Shown: positions 38,674 through 49,612, counted from the first letter of the stretch. The stretch: DNA of 64,000 nucleotides from Aureimonas ureilytica DSM 18598 = NBRC 106430 (GCF_000382705.1 NZ_ARQE01000001.1:229551-293550); one strand, 5' to 3'. Program-made: numbers and translations. The notes: generated by a model from the sequence alone, not told the origin.

Positions 38674-39216
38674 CCGGAACCGCCGGGCGGAAGAGGGTCG
38701 CGGGCGTATCACGCGCGCGCAAGACGGAAAGCGCAGGCGATGCGAGGTCAGCATCGGCGATGCTTCGCGACAGTCTGAAGGCTGGGCGAGACACGCGGCT
38801 CGCCCTTGGCTGGCGCAACGAGCCGACCAACCGACCCCGCGAAGGTTCGTCCCGCCTTCATGAGCCCGTTCGCAAAGCCGGCGGCGCGGGATCGCGGAGG
38901 GCGGTTCGGTCTCGTGCGGCGCCCGGCGCCGGCTCCGGCGATGCTGGGCCGGGCCGGGGCGAGGCCTAGCAAGAAGACGGTGCCGGGAAGGACCCGGCGG
39001 CCCGTCCCGGCCCTTCATCCAAACGGGCGTCGAGGCCGCTTCGTCGTCAGCGGACCGAACGATCGCGCGGGGCGAAGGGCGGTCACTTTTCGGCCCTTTG
39101 CGCGTTGTCTCCTGCGAGACCTTCGGTTCGGCGCCGAACGACCGGCATTTCCATCGACTTCCCTCGTTTGCGGACCGAAATAGGAATTTAATCACTGAAG
39201 GCGTAGAAGCAGTCCC
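38674..39216. other. 543-base intergenic stretch, no gene supported
   Basis: It contains a modest hairpin (GGGCGAG/CTCGCCC, 38784-38805) and otherwise shadow ORFs without ribosome-binding sites. The DNA becomes more AT-rich just before the nuclease-like gene (39170-39200), where its promoter probably lies. Confidence 0.5.
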
Positions 39217-39696
39217 ATGCGATCCCTGTGCTTCCTTCTCCTTCTCGGCCTCACTCCCGCCTTCGCGGCGGACGAATCCTTGCCGCCGCGCGAAATCGAC
39301 GGCCCGATCACGGCGCGCGTCATCAAGGTGCGCGACGGCGATACGGTGGAGGTCGAGGCCTATATCTGGCCGCTTCAGGCCGTGACCGTCGCGGTGCGGC
39401 TTCGCGGCGTCGACGCACCGGAACTGAAGGGCCAGTGCGAGGCCGAGCGCGCCACCGCCCGCGAGGCCCGCGATCGGCTGAAGGCGCTGATCGGCGACGG
39501 GCCGGTGCATCTTCGCCGCGTGTCGGGTGACAAATATTTCGGCCGCGTCCTCGCCGATCTCGGCACCGACACCGAACCCGATCTCGGCCAGCGTCTTCTG
39601 CGCGAAGGGCTGGTCGATGCCTATGACGGCGGGCGCCGCCGCAACTGGTGCGCGACGGTCGGCTCGCTTCCCCACACGCCGCGCGCCAAGGGCTGA
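39217..39696 (+). CDS. secreted staphylococcal-nuclease-like (SNase domain) protein
   Basis: The product is 159 residues with a signal peptide ([19 protein letters not shown]). The SNase fold is indicated by [33 protein letters not shown] and [10 protein letters not shown]. These carry equivalents of the Ca-binding Asp/Thr residues, the catalytic Glu and two Arg. A late segment ([19 protein letters not shown]) matches alphaproteobacterial thermonuclease-like proteins. It is probably a periplasmic or secreted nuclease. It appears to be a single-gene unit. Confidence 0.88.
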   Translation: MRSLCFLLLLGLTPAFAADESLPPREIDGPITARVIKVRDGDTVEVEAYIWPLQAVTVAVRLRGVDAPELKGQCEAERATAREARDRLKALIGDGPVHLRRVSGDKYFGRVLADLGTDTEPDLGQRLLREGLVDAYDGGRRRNWCATVGSLPHTPRAKG

Positions 39697-39759
39697 TCTC
39701 TCCGGTTCCGGTCGCTCGCCTCTTGCCAAGCCGGCGCCGATCGCTATCTCAGACGCGTA

Positions 39760-39874
39760 GAAGGGACGACCCTTCGCGCCCTGACGCCTGTCCGGCGAAC
39801 GCCCCTTCGGCCTCGCGCCCGGACAAGGCGATTCATCGGATGTCAGGGCGTCGTCTTCCGCACGGGACGACCCG
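39760..39874 (+). promoter_or_regulatory. guanidine-II (mini-ykkC) riboswitch with an extended linker
   Basis: Two hairpins with identical GGG-ACGA-CCC tips are present: GAAGGG/CCCTTC around ACGA (39760-39775) and CGGG/CCCG around ACGA (39863-39874). Paired hairpins with ACGR loops define the guanidine-II class, and the gene 24 bases downstream is a SugE/Gdx exporter, its usual partner. The 87-base linker is itself structured: a 9-bp perfect stem (39777-39785 with 39842-39850) and an inner stem (39786-39795 with 39919-equivalent bases 39819 to 39829, correctly within the linker, one bulge). The ribosome-binding GGGG lies just after the second hairpin, so ligand-dependent access to it is the likely mechanism. 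Confidence 0.9.
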
Positions 39875-39898
39875 GCTCCTTTGCATCGGGGTCCTCCC

Positions 39899-40219
39899 AT
39901 GGCCTATCTTCTCCTTCTCGTCGCCGGCCTTCTCGAAGTCGGCTGGGCTTTCTCGATGAAGCTGTCGCACGGCTTCACGCGGCTCGGGCCGACGCTCTTC
40001 ACCTTCGCGCTGATGGCGGCGAGCTTCGCGCTTCTGTCGGTCGCCATGCGGTCGCTGCCGCTCGGCACGGCCTATGCGATCTGGACCGGAATCGGTGCGC
40101 TCGGCGCGTTTCTGGTCGGCATTCTGGCCCTCGGCGAAAGCGCCAGCCCGATGCGCCTCCTTGCCGCCGCGCTGATCCTCGGCGGTCTCGTCCTGATGAA
40201 GGTCTCGTCTCCTTCATAA
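39899..40219 (+). CDS. sugE: guanidinium exporter Gdx (SugE), small multidrug resistance family
   Basis: The product is 106 residues with four membrane helices. Glu13 ([18 protein letters not shown]) is the proton/substrate-coupling residue. [21 protein letters not shown] and GESASPMRL match the SugE/Gdx branch rather than the EmrE drug pumps. It would export guanidinium in exchange for protons as an antiparallel dimer. The ATG at 39899 is preceded by GGGG seven bases away. The guanidine-II riboswitch in its leader independently supports the substrate. Confidence 0.93.
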   Translation: MAYLLLLVAGLLEVGWAFSMKLSHGFTRLGPTLFTFALMAASFALLSVAMRSLPLGTAYAIWTGIGALGAFLVGILALGESASPMRLLAAALILGGLVLMKVSSPS

Positions 40220-40261
40220 GGATAGGGAAGGACTGGCTCCGGCCTCGTCACGGGACTAGAA

Positions 40262-40277
40262 GGTTTCACGTGAAACA
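40262..40277. promoter_or_regulatory. parS-like site, 15 of 16 bases
   Basis: GGTTTCACGTGAAACA differs from the parS consensus only in the first base and keeps the full 14-bp palindrome. It lies just upstream of the cyclopropane synthase gene. Confidence 0.8.
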
Positions 40278-40289
40278 CCGGGAGTCCCC

Positions 40290-41588
40290 ATGACCTCTTC
40301 CTCCACCCGAACGGCCGCGGCCGAGCGCAAACTGGCCGAGGTCGTGGCGGATGCGGTGCGCGCGCTCGCCCCCGGCTTTGCCGTCCGCCTGTGGACGGGC
40401 GAGCGCATCGGCCCGGTGGACGGCCCGGTCCTGACGATCCGCAGCGCCACCACGCTGGCGCGCCTCGTGTTCCGTCCGCGCATCGACACGCTCGTCGCGC
40501 TCTGGATGGACAAGAGCCTCGATGTCGAGAACGGCACGATCTTCGACATTGCGGAAGGGCGCTCGAAAACCTCCTCGCGCGGCCTCCTGAAGCGGCTCGA
40601 CAAGTGGCGCCTCGCCAAGGCGCTGCCCTCGCTCCTGGCGCTGCGAAAGGCGGCGAAGGCGGAGGCCGACGAGGCGAAGGTCGGCGCGGATGCCGGGGCC
40701 AGCGGCTCCACCAAGGCCGCGATCCAGTTCCACTACGACGTGTCGAACCAGTTCTACGGCCTCTTCCTGGACGAGCGCATGGTCTATTCCTGCGCCTATT
40801 TCACGGAATGGCACGACGATATCGACCGCGCCCAGCGCGACAAGCTCGACATGATCTGCCGCAAGCTGCGCCTTCAGCCGGGCGAGCGGATGCTCGATAT
40901 CGGCTGCGGCTGGGGTGCGCTCCTGATCCACGCGGCCAAGACCTACGGCGTCACGGGCCATGGCGTGACGCTGAGCCAGGCGCAGTTCGACTTGGCCACC
41001 GCGCGCGTGCGCGCCGCCGGGCTGGAAGACCGGATCACGATCGAGCTGAAGCCCTTTCAGGACCTGACCGGCACGTTCGACAAGATCTCCTCGATCGGCA
41101 TGTTCGAGCATGTCGGCTTTGCCAATCACGACAGCTATTTCGGCGCGGTAAAGCGCCTTCTCCGCCCGCGCGGGCTCTACCTGCACCACACGATCGCCCG
41201 CCCCGCCAAGAAGGATGCCAAGACCTTCATGAAGGGTTCGCGCGAGTACCGTGCGTTGACCCGCTACATCTTCCCCGGCGGCGAACTCGACTGGATCGGC
41301 CATTCGCTCCAGAAGCTCGAAGCCAACCGCTTCGAGGTCCACGACGTCGAGAACTGGCGCGAGCATTACGGGCGCACCTGCCGGCTCTGGGCGCTGCGGC
41401 TCCAGGCGCGGATGGACGAGGCCGTGGCCGAGGTCGGCGAGCCGCAAGCGCGGCTCTGGCTCCTGTATCTCGCGGGCTGCGCGCTGGCCTTCGAGCGCGG
41501 CACGGTGATGATCAACCAGACGCTGGCGTCGAAACGCGACAAGGGTCCCTCCGGCCTGCCCCCGAGCCGCGCCGATCTCTATCGCTGA
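40290..41588 (+). CDS. cfa: cyclopropane-fatty-acyl-phospholipid synthase
   Basis: The product is 432 residues from the ATG at 40290 (GGGAG five bases upstream). The N-terminal third is the lipid-binding domain. The methyltransferase part has AIQFHYDVSNQFYGLFLDERMVYSCAYF, the SAM-binding loop MLDIGCGWGALLIHAA, GVTLSQAQF and SSIGMFEHVG, all typical. It transfers a methylene from SAM to membrane unsaturated fatty acids. A parS-like site lies 13 bases before the start. Confidence 0.93.
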   Translation: MTSSSTRTAAAERKLAEVVADAVRALAPGFAVRLWTGERIGPVDGPVLTIRSATTLARLVFRPRIDTLVALWMDKSLDVENGTIFDIAEGRSKTSSRGLLKRLDKWRLAKALPSLLALRKAAKAEADEAKVGADAGASGSTKAAIQFHYDVSNQFYGLFLDERMVYSCAYFTEWHDDIDRAQRDKLDMICRKLRLQPGERMLDIGCGWGALLIHAAKTYGVTGHGVTLSQAQFDLATARVRAAGLEDRITIELKPFQDLTGTFDKISSIGMFEHVGFANHDSYFGAVKRLLRPRGLYLHHTIARPAKKDAKTFMKGSREYRALTRYIFPGGELDWIGHSLQKLEANRFEVHDVENWREHYGRTCRLWALRLQARMDEAVAEVGEPQARLWLLYLAGCALAFERGTVMINQTLASKRDKGPSGLPPSRADLYR

Positions 41589-41683
41589 GAGCGGCCGAAA
41601 CGTCGCTGCATTGCGGAACATGCAACCTCCCAAACAGTTGATCGCTTCGTGAACGCGAGACACTGACGGGTCGGAGTTGCATC

Positions 41684-42907
41684 ATGCTGGACGAGGACAA
41701 CGCGTCTCCGAGGGTGAACCCGGACGGCAGGCCGACCCTTCGCGACCCGACCCTTCGTGACGGTGAGCGGCCGGGCGAAACGGCGCAGCCTTCGGATCGG
41801 TCCGGCTCCTCCGCCGACGGCCTGGCGACCCGGCCGGGCGAGACGGCCAATCCGCTAGAAGAGAAGCGCCCTTCCCTCCTCAAGCGCCACCCGTTCGCCA
41901 TCCTGCTCGGCCTCGTCCTCGTCGCCCTCGCCTGCGCCGGGGGCTACTGGTACTGGCTGACCTATTCCTATCCTTTCGAGACCACCGACGACGCCTTCGT
42001 CGATTCCCGCCAGTTCGCCATCGCGCCGCAGGTGTCGGGCGCGATCGCCGACGTGCCGGTCGAGGACAACCGGCATGTGAACAAAGGCGACGTTCTCTTC
42101 CGCATCGATCCGCGCGACTACGAGGCGGCGCTGGAAGAGGCCAAGGCGCGCGTCGCCAGCGCCCAGGCCGCCATCAACGGAGCCGACGCGCAGATCGCCG
42201 CGCAGCAGGCGCAGATCGAGGAAGCGCGCTCGCGCGTCACCCAGGCCGAGGCGAGCCTCGGCTTCGCCCAACAGCAGGCCCAGCGCGCCCAGGAACTGGT
42301 GCGGTCGGGCGCGGGCACCGTGCAGACGGCGCAGCAGCAGACCTCCGCCCTGCAGCAGCAGGAAGCGGAACTCGCCAGTGCCCGCGCCGGCGTCGTGTCG
42401 GCGCAGAAGCAGGTCGGCTCGCTCCAGGCGCAGAAGGCGACCGCGATCGCCGATCTCCGGCAGGCCGAGGCGCAGCAGTCGCAGGCCGAGCTGAACCTGT
42501 CCTATGTCACGGTGACGGCCGCGCAGCCCGGCCGCGTCGTGCGGCTGACCGGCGCCGTCGGGCAATATGTCCAGGCGGGGCAGGCGCTCGCCATGTTCGT
42601 GCCCGACGACATCTGGGTCACCGCCAATTTCAAGGAAACGCAGATCACCGACATCCGGCCCGGCCAGAGCGTCGACATCCGCATCGACGCCTATCCCGAC
42701 CACAAGATCACCGGCCATGTGGATTCGATCCAGCCGGGCTCGGGCACGGCCTTCTCGCTCCTGCCGGCCGAGAACGCGACGGGCAATTACGTGAAGGTGG
42801 TGCAGCGCGTGCCCGTGAAGATCGTCGCCGATAACTGGCCGACCGACGTCTCGATCGGCCCCGGCATGTCCGTCGTGCCGACCGTCACCGTGCATCCGCA
42901 GGACTGA
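41684..42907 (+). CDS. EmrA-type membrane fusion protein of a multidrug efflux pump
   Basis: The product is 407 residues from the ATG at 41684 (GGAG seven bases upstream). A 70-residue cytoplasmic N-terminus precedes one membrane helix (about 70-90). The periplasmic part begins TTDDAFVDSRQFAIAPQVSGAI, a barrel/lipoyl motif, continues with a long Gln/Ala-rich coiled coil (about 145-275) and returns through VTAAQPGRVVRLTG to the barrel. It would bridge the MFS pump encoded six bases downstream to an outer-membrane channel not in the window. The substrate is unknown. Confidence 0.92.
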   Translation: MLDEDNASPRVNPDGRPTLRDPTLRDGERPGETAQPSDRSGSSADGLATRPGETANPLEEKRPSLLKRHPFAILLGLVLVALACAGGYWYWLTYSYPFETTDDAFVDSRQFAIAPQVSGAIADVPVEDNRHVNKGDVLFRIDPRDYEAALEEAKARVASAQAAINGADAQIAAQQAQIEEARSRVTQAEASLGFAQQQAQRAQELVRSGAGTVQTAQQQTSALQQQEAELASARAGVVSAQKQVGSLQAQKATAIADLRQAEAQQSQAELNLSYVTVTAAQPGRVVRLTGAVGQYVQAGQALAMFVPDDIWVTANFKETQITDIRPGQSVDIRIDAYPDHKITGHVDSIQPGSGTAFSLLPAENATGNYVKVVQRVPVKIVADNWPTDVSIGPGMSVVPTVTVHPQD

Positions 42908-42913
42908 CCGGCC

Positions 42914-44509
42914 ATGAGCGCGGTTTCGTCCGTCGCCTCGGCCGGGCGGCCGAGCAATCCGTGGATCATCGCGGTGGTGGTGTCGATCGCCACCTTCATG
43001 GAAGTGCTCGACACGACCATCGCCAATGTCGCCCTGCGCTACATCTCGGGCGGGCTCGGCGTCTCCTCGGACGAGGCGTCCTGGGTGGTCACGACCTATC
43101 TCGTGTCCAACGCCATCGTGCTGACGGCCTCGAGCTTCATCGCCAAGCGCTATGGGCGCAAGCGCTTCTATCTCGGCTGCCTCGCGCTCTTCACGATCTC
43201 CTCGGTGCTCTGCGGCCTCGCCTGGAACATCGAGTCGCTGCTCTTCTTCCGCATCCTGCAGGGCTTTGCCGGCGGCGGCATGGTGCCGATCTCGCAATCG
43301 ATCCTTGCCGACAGTTTCCCGCCCGAAAAGCGCGGACAGGCCTTCGCCCTGTTCGGCGTCGCGGTGGTCGTCGCGCCGGTGATCGGCCCGACGCTCGGCG
43401 GCTGGCTGTCCGACAACTATTCCTGGCACTGGTGCTTCCTGATCAACGGCCCGGTCGGCATCCTCGCCTTCGCGCTGGTCTGGTTTCTCGTCACCGAATC
43501 CGACGAAACGCGGCGCGAGCGGGCCGAATTGAAGCAGAAGGGCATCCGCTTCGATCTCGTCGGCTTTCTGGCGGTCGCGACCTTCCTCGGCGCGCTGGAA
43601 CTCGTCCTCGATCGCGGTCAGACGGAGGACTGGTACGGCTCCAGCTTCATCATCGTCTCGACGCTGGTCTGCGTCCTCGCCTTCCTGTTCATGATCCCCT
43701 GGGAGCTGCGCCACGACAATCCGGTGGTGGACCTTCGCATGATCTTCAGCCGGCAGTTCGGCTCCTGCTTCCTCGTGATGATGGCGACCGGCGCGATCCT
43801 GATCGCCACCACGCAGTTCCTGCCCGAACTGCTCCAGACCTATTACGGCTACACCGCGACCTGGGCGGGCCTCGCGCTCTCGCCGGGCGGCGTCGTCACC
43901 ATGACGATGATGTTCGTGGTCGGACGCCTGACGAACGCGGTGCAGCCGAAATATCTGATCGCGCTCGGCGCGGCGATCGTGGCCGGCGCCATGTACGATC
44001 TGACGCGGCTCGTGCCCGATCTGAATTTCGGCTTCTTCGTCTGGTCGCGCGTTTACATCGGCCTCGGCCTGCCCCTGATCTTCATCCCGATCACCACGGC
44101 CTCCTATGACGGGATTCCGCCCGACAAGACGGACCAGGCCTCGGCGCTGATCAACGTGGCGCGCAATGTCGGCGGCTCGATCGGCGTGTCCATCGCGCAG
44201 AACACGCTGGCCTTCCGCGAGCAGTTCCACCAGAGCCGGCTGGTGGAGCACCTCGTGCCGAGCGAGCCGGCCTATCAGCAGACCCTGCAGACGATGAGCC
44301 ACTATCTGCAGACCAAGGGCTTCTCGGCCGCCGACGCTCAGTCCGGCGCGATCGCGCTGATCGGCCAGACGCTGCAACGCCAGGTCGGCACCCTCGCCTA
44401 TATCGACGTGTTCCACGTCCTCATGCTGATCTCGGCCGCCGCCGTGCCGCTCGCCCTGATCCTGCGCAACGTCAAGCGCGGGCAAGGCGCCCCGGTGGGC
44501 GGGCATTAG
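42914..44509 (+). CDS. EmrB-type MFS multidrug exporter (DHA2, 14 TM)
   Basis: The product is 531 residues. Motifs are MEVLDTTIANVAL in helix 1, AKRYGRKRFY (motif A) and GVAVVVAPVIGPTLGGWL (motif C), diagnostic of the DHA2 drug:H+ antiporter family. About fourteen hydrophobic helices are visible. It forms an EmrAB-type pump with the upstream fusion protein and shares its transcript. A bidirectional terminator follows. Confidence 0.93.
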   Translation: MSAVSSVASAGRPSNPWIIAVVVSIATFMEVLDTTIANVALRYISGGLGVSSDEASWVVTTYLVSNAIVLTASSFIAKRYGRKRFYLGCLALFTISSVLCGLAWNIESLLFFRILQGFAGGGMVPISQSILADSFPPEKRGQAFALFGVAVVVAPVIGPTLGGWLSDNYSWHWCFLINGPVGILAFALVWFLVTESDETRRERAELKQKGIRFDLVGFLAVATFLGALELVLDRGQTEDWYGSSFIIVSTLVCVLAFLFMIPWELRHDNPVVDLRMIFSRQFGSCFLVMMATGAILIATTQFLPELLQTYYGYTATWAGLALSPGGVVTMTMMFVVGRLTNAVQPKYLIALGAAIVAGAMYDLTRLVPDLNFGFFVWSRVYIGLGLPLIFIPITTASYDGIPPDKTDQASALINVARNVGGSIGVSIAQNTLAFREQFHQSRLVEHLVPSEPAYQQTLQTMSHYLQTKGFSAADAQSGAIALIGQTLQRQVGTLAYIDVFHVLMLISAAAVPLALILRNVKRGQGAPVGGH

Positions 44510-44533
44510 GCGTCAGACGGCATTCCCGATACG

Positions 44534-44562
44534 AAAAAGCCCCGCTCGGGCGGGGCTCTTTT
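44534..44562. terminator. bidirectional intrinsic terminator
   Basis: AGCCCCGC and GCGGGGCT pair perfectly around TCGG; AAAAA precedes and CTTTT follows the stem. It ends both the emrB-like gene (plus) and the DUF1003 gene (minus). Confidence 0.85.
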
Positions 44563-44598
44563 GGGGTGAGATGTGTGTTGCCTGAAGCGTCGTTGGGC

Positions 44599-45114
44599 TC
44601 AGGCGTGGATCGGATGGCCAAGCGGGGCGAGATCGTCCGTGTCCTCGTCGTCCAGCCCGCTCTGCGCCATGCGCCGGGTTTCGGCGGCGACCAGAAAGCG
44701 GATCTGCTCCTGCAGGATCGCGATTTCCTCGCCGAGCTGGGTGATCTGCGCTTCCGCGCGCAGATTGGTCTCGTAGTCCAGACGCACCTCCAGCCGGTCC
44801 TTCGCCGCCTGCCGGTTCTGGCTCATCATGATGACGGGCGCCTGGAGCGCGGCCACCATGGACAGAACCAGATTCAGGAAGATGATGGGAAACGGGTCGA
44901 AGGCGTTGGCGGCGAGCACCAAAGTATTGAGAAGGGCCCAACCGACCAGAAAGGCGGTGAAGCCGATGATGAAGCTCCAGGAGCCGCCGACGCTCGCGAC
45001 GCGATCGGCCAGACGTTCGCCGAAGGTCATGCCGTCGTTGAACATCTCGTTGGGGTCGCGCGTGCGGGAGGCGCGGCGGAGCTGATGGGCGATGAGGCGG
45101 ATGGCCGTGTTCAT
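44599..45114 (-). CDS. DUF1003 family membrane protein
   Basis: The product is 171 residues with a purine-rich GAGAG six bases before the ATG at 45114. Two membrane helices (about 45-66 and 80-100: SFIIGFTAFLVGWALLNTL, PIIFLNLVLSMVAALQAPVIMM) carry the DUF1003 motif FDPFPFIFLNLVLS-type (here FDPFPIIFLNLVLSM). A helical cytoplasmic tail of about 60 residues follows. The function is unknown. The 735 bases upstream (45115-45849) hold only the peptide unit described separately. Confidence 0.88.
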   Translation of the reverse strand: MNTAIRLIAHQLRRASRTRDPNEMFNDGMTFGERLADRVASVGGSWSFIIGFTAFLVGWALLNTLVLAANAFDPFPIIFLNLVLSMVAALQAPVIMMSQNRQAAKDRLEVRLDYETNLRAEAQITQLGEEIAILQEQIRFLVAAETRRMAQSGLDDEDTDDLAPLGHPIHA

Positions 45115-45422
45115 GGCTCACTCTCTTGTCACGACGGGCCGCAGGCCTCGTCGCGGGAGCGAACCGAGAGGATCAGCTCAGCGACAGGCTCTGCGGCACG
45201 CGCGATCGACTGGGGTCGTTGCTGGGCATGATCCTTGGGGACCGATCGATGAAGGGGAGCGCCGCGCCGCGAAGGCGGGGTGCAAGGGGGGAAATGAACC
45301 TCGCGGGCGTTTTGGTCAAGTCCGCGTGAGCGAAAAAGGCCGGTCTTGCGCAAACGCGAGAAAAGCTGCCACCACGGCGCCTCGGGAAAGGCCGCCAGTT
45401 CAGCGAAGACGGCAGGACAACG

Positions 45423-45451
45423 GAAAAGGCCGCCCCTTTCGGGACGGCCTT
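45423..45451 (-). terminator. intrinsic terminator of the 25-residue peptide gene
   Basis: On the minus strand GGCCGTCCC pairs with GGGGCGGCC (one T-G wobble) around GAAA and is followed by TTTT. It lies about 60 bases after the peptide stop. Confidence 0.65.
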
Positions 45452-45509
45452 CCGTGATTTTCGGTGATGCCGGCAGGTCGTCAAACCCTTTGCCGGATCG
45501 ACATATCGC

Positions 45510-45587
45510 TTACGCGTTCGAAAGAGGCTGCTCCACCGAACCCGCGAGATACAAAGACCCAACCGGCTTCAGACAATCACTCGACAT
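45510..45587 (-). CDS. candidate 25-residue peptide with a full-length Shine-Dalgarno
   Basis: The ATG at 45587 is preceded at ideal spacing (7 after GGAGG) by AAAGGAGGTGATCCA, whose AAGGAGGTGATCC is the exact complement of the usual 16S rRNA 3' end. The frame begins MSSDCLKP, ends PLSNA and stops with TAA at 45512. It has one Cys (residue 5) and no clear membrane segment. A terminator follows, and a possible promoter (TTGCAG, 17 bases, CATTCT) lies about 50-80 bases upstream. The unit is isolated in a 735-base gap. I recognise no family; it could be a small protein or a leader or precursor peptide. Confidence 0.55.
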   Translation of the reverse strand: MSSDCLKPVGSLYLAGSVEQPLSNA

Positions 45588-45849
45588 TGGATCACCTCCT
45601 TTCGTCTCGTTGAACATGACAAGAGAATGGGGGTGCGGGGCCGGTCCTGCAAGGGCGAGGCCTGCGTCATTGCGCCCCGGTGGATTGAGCAGAGGTTTCA
45701 ATCGCTTGCCGCGCGTCGACCAGGCGTCCCGCGCGTCGGTCCCTCCGATGTGGAGCGTTCGGCCTGAAGCGGCGTTGGCCACGGACGATGGGAGGCCGTA
45801 GAGACGCTTTCGGCCTCTGGAGAAGGAGCTGCCCGAGGGCAGAGCGACG

Positions 45850-46380
45850 ATGGACATGATCGAAACCGACCGACTGCGCCTTCGAAACTTTCGCGCCGAC
45901 GACGCGGCCGGGCTTCTGGCCTATCTGCGCGCGCCGGGCGCGCGCTGCTTCCTGTCCTCCCGCCTTGCGGACCTTGCGGCCGCCGAAGCCGAGGCGATCC
46001 GCCGCGCCTCGAGCGACGAGCACGTCGCCATCGCCCTTCGCGGCTCCGACCGGCTGATCGGCGACCTGTTCGCCATGTTCGAGGCGCCCGACACCTATTC
46101 GGTCGGATGGAATCTCGACCCCGAGTTCGCCGGGGCGGGTTTCGCGCACGAGGCCGCCCATGCGCTCGTCTCGCATCTCTTCTCCAGCCGGGGCGCCCGG
46201 CGGCTCTACGCCTATGTCGAGACCGACAACACGCCGTCCCGCCGCCTGTGCGAGAAGCTCGGAATGCGCGTCGAGGGCACGTTCATCGAGTTCGTCACCT
46301 TCACCGACAAGCCGGACGGCACCCCGCTCTTCGAGGACACGATGCAATACGCGATCCTGCGAAAGGAATGGACAGATTGA
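45850..46380 (+). CDS. GNAT family N-acetyltransferase (RimJ/RimL-like)
   Basis: The product is 176 residues. TDRLRLRNFRADDAAGL at the N-terminus, SVGWNLDPEFAGAGFAHEAAHALVSHLF (acetyl-CoA pyrophosphate loop region) and ETDNTPSRRLCEKLGMRVEGTF are typical of RimJ/RimL-like GNAT enzymes. The acceptor is unknown. The ATG at 45850 and another two codons later are both possible starts. The gene stands alone, divergent from the peptide unit. Confidence 0.88.
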   Translation: MDMIETDRLRLRNFRADDAAGLLAYLRAPGARCFLSSRLADLAAAEAEAIRRASSDEHVAIALRGSDRLIGDLFAMFEAPDTYSVGWNLDPEFAGAGFAHEAAHALVSHLFSSRGARRLYAYVETDNTPSRRLCEKLGMRVEGTFIEFVTFTDKPDGTPLFEDTMQYAILRKEWTD

Positions 46381-46495
46381 GGGCCGCTTTCGCGCTTTGA
46401 CGGCCTGGAGAGATGCGGGCCGGCCTTCGGCGGTCGCTTGCGGACACCGATCGACCGTCGTGGACGGTTTTCGGACGGTCCGGTTCGGGCGGGCG

Positions 46496-47167
46496 TCAAC
46501 TTCCCACTTGCTCCCCGTCCGGCCTTTGGAGTTCGCCGCCTTGACGGTATCTCGTCGGGAGTTCCGCGACGGGCAAATCGTCGGCCTCGAACGGCTTACC
46601 GCTGGACCATGGAAGCATGTTCAAGACGACACCGAGCGCCATGCTGACGACCCCGAACATGAGCTTGCCGAGCGGCTTTTTCCCGCCAGAAAGAAGCGCA
46701 CCGAGCGGTTTGAAGATCAGAAGCGGGATGAAAAGGAGCGGTAGGAGCAAGGTCGTCAGGATCAGCGGGGCCGCGCCCTCCATCAAAGGATCGCCGCCCT
46801 TTCGCAAGCGAAGACCCGAGTTTCGGGCAGCGGCCAGCGGGATCAGCTCTTCCATGAAGCGAACGTAGTCGGCGGACCGATCGAGGCCTTTCTCTCCCTG
46901 CCAATCCAGAGAGGATATTTCTCTTGATCCGAAGAGCGTCCTCAGACGCGCGCTATAGACGGGAAAGCCCGTGGTGCCGACCCCGCTCGTGACATGGAGA
47001 TGCAGGAACCGCAACGAAGTCCACCGGACGACTTTGACGGACCGTCCTTGCCGCACCGAAAGGCCCTCGGCCTCGATTGCGTAGGTCGTTTCGACCCCTA
47101 TCGAGCTCCCGTGATGCGGGACGACTTTGGCGGTGAAGCGGTGGGTCGGAGGGTCGTCCATCTGCAA
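46496..47167 (-). CDS. hypothetical membrane protein with a PH-like N-terminal region
   Basis: From a TTG at 47167, which has GGGAG seven bases upstream, the product is 223 residues; an ATG two codons later (47161) is also possible. The first 120 residues are beta-rich with a pattern (YAIEAEGLSVRQGRSVKVVRWTSLRFLHLH) resembling bacterial PH-like or YcxB-type domains. Two membrane helices lie at about 132-155 and 166-185. The gene is less GC-biased than its neighbours. Function is unknown. Confidence 0.65.
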   Translation of the reverse strand: MQMDDPPTHRFTAKVVPHHGSSIGVETTYAIEAEGLSVRQGRSVKVVRWTSLRFLHLHVTSGVGTTGFPVYSARLRTLFGSREISSLDWQGEKGLDRSADYVRFMEELIPLAAARNSGLRLRKGGDPLMEGAAPLILTTLLLPLLFIPLLIFKPLGALLSGGKKPLGKLMFGVVSMALGVVLNMLPWSSGKPFEADDLPVAELPTRYRQGGELQRPDGEQVGS

Positions 47168-47492
47168 TCGAGTTCTCCCATACAGTCCGACGATCGAAAT
47201 GCGGCGGGGACCGCGGATGACGGCAGGCAGGAGGATGGAGATCCGCCCTGACCGTCGCCTATGGCGCGTTTCACTCCATTCCAGCGAGATCGAAAACCGT
47301 TACCCCCGAACGCCGCCAGCGGTTCGATATGCTGCCTGTTCCCGATGCTGCCTGTTCCCGATGCCGACGCAAGGCCGTGCGGCTTCGCCACCGCTGCGAT
47401 CGCCACATCCGCAAAGCGTGGATTCCGCCAGATTCCAACGGCTAAGTCGGCCAGTTCACTGGCCTCGTTCGCCTCGATGGGTCCGAGAGACG
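47168..47492. other. intergenic stretch with a 16-bp direct repeat
   Basis: No supported gene. ATGCTGCCTGTTCCCG occurs twice in tandem (47329-47344 and 47345-47360). Plus-strand ORFs here run on into the antisense of acs and are shadows. Confidence 0.5.
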
Positions 47493-47516
47493 AAAAAAGG
47501 GGGCCGCAGCCCCCTT
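47493..47516 (-). terminator. intrinsic terminator of acs
   Basis: On the minus strand AAGGGGGC and GCCCCCTT pair perfectly around TGCG and run into six Ts. It is 30 bases after the acs stop. Confidence 0.88.
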
Positions 47517-47545
47517 CCCTCATGCCCAGTCCTGATGCATCCGGC

Positions 47546-49504
<1,959 letters not shown>

Positions 49505-49612
49505 CGTCTCGTCTCCTCCCAGTCGCGCGGTGGCGCGCGAAACGGGCGCGACTCACCTGGGGCCGGAGTCTAGAGCGGTTGCGGGCGGGAGGAAATACGC
49601 GACCTCACCGGC

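Noticed and set aside
45588-45602. Match to the 3' end of 16S rRNA considered as an rRNA fragment
   Set aside because: Only about 15 bases match, there is no upstream rRNA sequence, and the complement is perfectly placed as a ribosome-binding site.
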